64,000 nucleotides of DNA from Pelagadaptatus aseana (GTDB lineage Bacteria > Pseudomonadota > Gammaproteobacteria > Pseudomonadales > Cellvibrionaceae): NCBI GenBank assembly GCA_040365065.1, contig BAABNI010000007.1:122974-186973 (forward strand), in the 5' to 3' direction. Position 1 is the stretch's first letter; each line of letters begins with the position of its first letter. This document shows, piece after piece, positions 62,196-64,000 of the stretch. The notes under the pieces are model-generated. The model had not been told where the DNA came from, did no database searches, and was given only the letters and a program-made list of their open reading frames with translations. The position numbers and the translations under genes were made by a program.

Positions 62196-63905
62196 ATGAC
62201 GCCATCCACTAAATACCTTATGCGCTCAGTCACCCCGCTGTTTATGGCTCTCACGACAGGGCTTGCCTGCAACGCCCTTGCCGACACGCCCCCAAAGCTG
62301 GTGCTGCAGATTACCGTTGATCAGCTCCGGGCCGACCTGCCGATGCGCTACCTTGAGCGGATGCCCAAAGGCGGGCTGCGCTACCTTTATGATAAAGGCA
62401 CGGTATTCACCGATGCTCATCACAATCACGCCAACACCGAAACCGTAGTGGGCCATGCGACCCTGGCAACAGGGGCAACGCCGGCAGTTCACGGCATGAT
62501 TGGCAATGTCTGGTTTGATCGGGATGAAGGTCGGCTGATTTACAATGTGGAGGATGCCGAATTTCCGCTACTGGATAAGAACGCCGATGTGAACCGTAAG
62601 ACGGAGATCGATCCCACCCAGAAGAAAGCCAAATCCTCGGGTCGCTCACCCAATAAAATTGCGGTTTCAACTTTCAGCGACGAACTGGTTTTACACACCA
62701 ATCAGCAGGCCAAGGTGTTTGCTGTATCCGTTAAGGACCGTGGCGCCATCACCATGGCCGGACAATCCGGTAAAGCCTTCTGGTTCTCTAAAAAGACCGG
62801 CGACTTCGTTACCAGCCGTTACTACTACGACCGCTACCCTCGCTGGGTCAGTCAGTGGAACGATGAAAACCTCAACCTGAAATACGCCAACCAGAACTGG
62901 CAACTGCTGCACCCGGTGCAAGACTATCAATTCAAAGATCAGGATAACCAGCCCTGGGAGATCAATATGCCGGGCTTCGGGCGCACCTTTCCCCACGCCT
63001 ACGGCAAGGCCAATCATCCCTATTTCAATACTTTTCTGACTCTGTCCCCGGCCGGAGACGAGCTCACCACCAGTTTTGCCGAACGCCTGATTTTGGAAGA
63101 GCAACTGGGGCAAGATAACATCACCGATTACCTCTCGGTGAGCTATTCATCAACCGACTACGTCGGGCACATGTTTGGCAGCGCCAGTCTGGAAATGGAA
63201 GACAACCTGTTGCGTCTGGATCGAACCCTTGCCCGTCTGCTGAAAACCGTGGACAAACAGGTCGGGCTCAAGAACACCGTGATTGTGCTGTCGGCAGACC
63301 ACGGTGGTGCAGACTCGGTCCCCTACTCTCAAAAGCTGGGCATGAATGCTCATTATATTGCTCCCGATGCCTGGGATACCCAACCGGCATTTAATCGCCT
63401 GAAGAAGACTTTTGCGGTCGGTAAAAACATCATCAGTGCCTATTTTCATCCCTACGTGTATCTCGATCGACCGGCACTGGAGAAAAAAGGGCTGGATGTG
63501 AACACCGTGGCCGATGCCGTCGCCAAAGAAGTGTCGAAGATGCCGGGTGTTGAAGTCGCTATTGCCAGTCATCAGATCGCCAGCGGCAACCTGCCCGACA
63601 CACAGCTGTACCGGTCCATTATCAACAACCACAACCCACAGCGCAGTGGCGATGTGTTTGTGGTGTTTGAAGCCCACAGCTTTATCAACGACATGGACGG
63701 TTTAAAAGTCTCCGCCCATCATGGTTCCCCCTGGCGCTATGACACCCATGTCCCCATTGTGTTTGCCGGCTATGGCATTCGCTCACAACAGGTCAATCGT
63801 CGAGTCGAAACCGTGGATATTGCAACCACATTGTCTATCTTGATGGGCACCAAGCTGCCCTCCGGGGCAGACGGAAATGCCCTCAGTGAAGTGCTGCCAG
63901 ACTGA
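62196..63905 (+). CDS. Alkaline phosphatase family protein, PafA-like
   Basis: A 569-residue secreted phosphatase with a signal peptide ending LACNALA. The alkaline phosphatase superfamily metal ligands can be followed: Asp in LQITVDQLRAD, the nucleophile threonine in HANTETVVGHATLATG (T81 or T83), STDYVGH and SADHGGADS. K180 and R182 in SVKDRGAI correspond to the Lys/Arg pair of PafA-type phosphomonoesterases, favouring PafA over PhoA or a diesterase. It probably releases phosphate from organic phosphates in the periplasm. No Pho box was identified upstream. Confidence 0.88.
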   Translation: MTPSTKYLMRSVTPLFMALTTGLACNALADTPPKLVLQITVDQLRADLPMRYLERMPKGGLRYLYDKGTVFTDAHHNHANTETVVGHATLATGATPAVHGMIGNVWFDRDEGRLIYNVEDAEFPLLDKNADVNRKTEIDPTQKKAKSSGRSPNKIAVSTFSDELVLHTNQQAKVFAVSVKDRGAITMAGQSGKAFWFSKKTGDFVTSRYYYDRYPRWVSQWNDENLNLKYANQNWQLLHPVQDYQFKDQDNQPWEINMPGFGRTFPHAYGKANHPYFNTFLTLSPAGDELTTSFAERLILEEQLGQDNITDYLSVSYSSTDYVGHMFGSASLEMEDNLLRLDRTLARLLKTVDKQVGLKNTVIVLSADHGGADSVPYSQKLGMNAHYIAPDAWDTQPAFNRLKKTFAVGKNIISAYFHPYVYLDRPALEKKGLDVNTVADAVAKEVSKMPGVEVAIASHQIASGNLPDTQLYRSIINNHNPQRSGDVFVVFEAHSFINDMDGLKVSAHHGSPWRYDTHVPIVFAGYGIRSQQVNRRVETVDIATTLSILMGTKLPSGADGNALSEVLPD

Positions 63906-63930
63906 GGCGGCTAGATACCTCTGAAGAATT

Positions 63931-63961
63931 AAAAAAGGCTCTAACAATTAGAGCCTTTTTT
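63931..63961. terminator. Bidirectional intrinsic terminator after the PafA-like gene
   Basis: A perfect stem of 14 base pairs, AAAAAAGGCTCTAA with TTAGAGCCTTTTTT, and a three-base loop, 25 bases past the stop. The A and T runs make it usable from either strand. Confidence 0.92.
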
Positions 63962-64000
63962 ATAAGTAGCCACGGTATTAGTGCAGCTGAATCATTCCCA

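Overview
The window reads as chromosomal DNA of a marine-type gammaproteobacterium related to Pseudomonadales/Cellvibrionales. The main evidence is a minus-strand block ordered leuC-leuD-leuB-asd-fimV-truA-trpF-trpB-trpA-accD-folC-dedD-cvpA-purF-metZ. Apart from the inserted trpBA pair, this matches the order I know from Pseudomonas. A 180-kDa-type NAD-glutamate dehydrogenase, a PilU retraction ATPase and a full Bat-type MoxR/VWA operon agree with this. The genus cannot be named from the sequence alone. No tRNA, rRNA or CRISPR was seen.

Layout. 1-7.1 kb: the end of an LhgO-like FAD oxidase, a SpoU/TrmH methyltransferase, an MFS exporter, AmtB, then TgpA-like transglutaminase and DUF58 genes. 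7.2-9.1 kb: a DUF416 (YjaG) gene and nhaA. 9.1-12.1 kb: an AT-rich accessory patch with two lipoproteins, a secreted protein ending in a beta-trefoil lectin domain, and the right end of a decayed IS66-family element. 12.1-17 kb: an EAL phosphodiesterase, pilU, an MDR oxidoreductase and a MoxR ATPase. 17-36 kb: the conserved biosynthetic block (methionine, purine, folate, fatty acid, tryptophan, lysine/threonine precursor, leucine) with fimV and truA. 36.4-42.5 kb: a LysR regulator divergent from leuC, a DUF2835 gene and the NAD-GDH. 42.7-49.9 kb: the six-gene moxR-DUF58-DUF4381-VWA-VWA/TPR-BatD operon. 50-64 kb: an LLM flavin oxidoreductase, a 1867-residue BvgS-like hybrid kinase, an AidB-like acyl-CoA dehydrogenase with a divergent TetR gene and two palindromic operators, a periplasmic binding protein, a 7TMR-DISM diguanylate cyclase and a PafA-like phosphatase.

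How the parts relate. The biosynthetic block runs as several minus-strand operons separated by hairpin terminators (after fimV, after asd, after amtB). Signalling genes cluster at the right end: the kinase, the cyclase and an orphan binding protein. Two complete MoxR systems exist. The second is intact. The first appears split, with moxR about 9 kb from DUF58-tgpA and the accessory patch lying between them.

The most interesting non-coding signal is a family of four palindromic elements. They form two oppositely oriented pairs, one between accD and folC and one between leuC and lysR. Their outer and inner stems differ in sequence but stay self-complementary around a constant core, which points to selection for structure.
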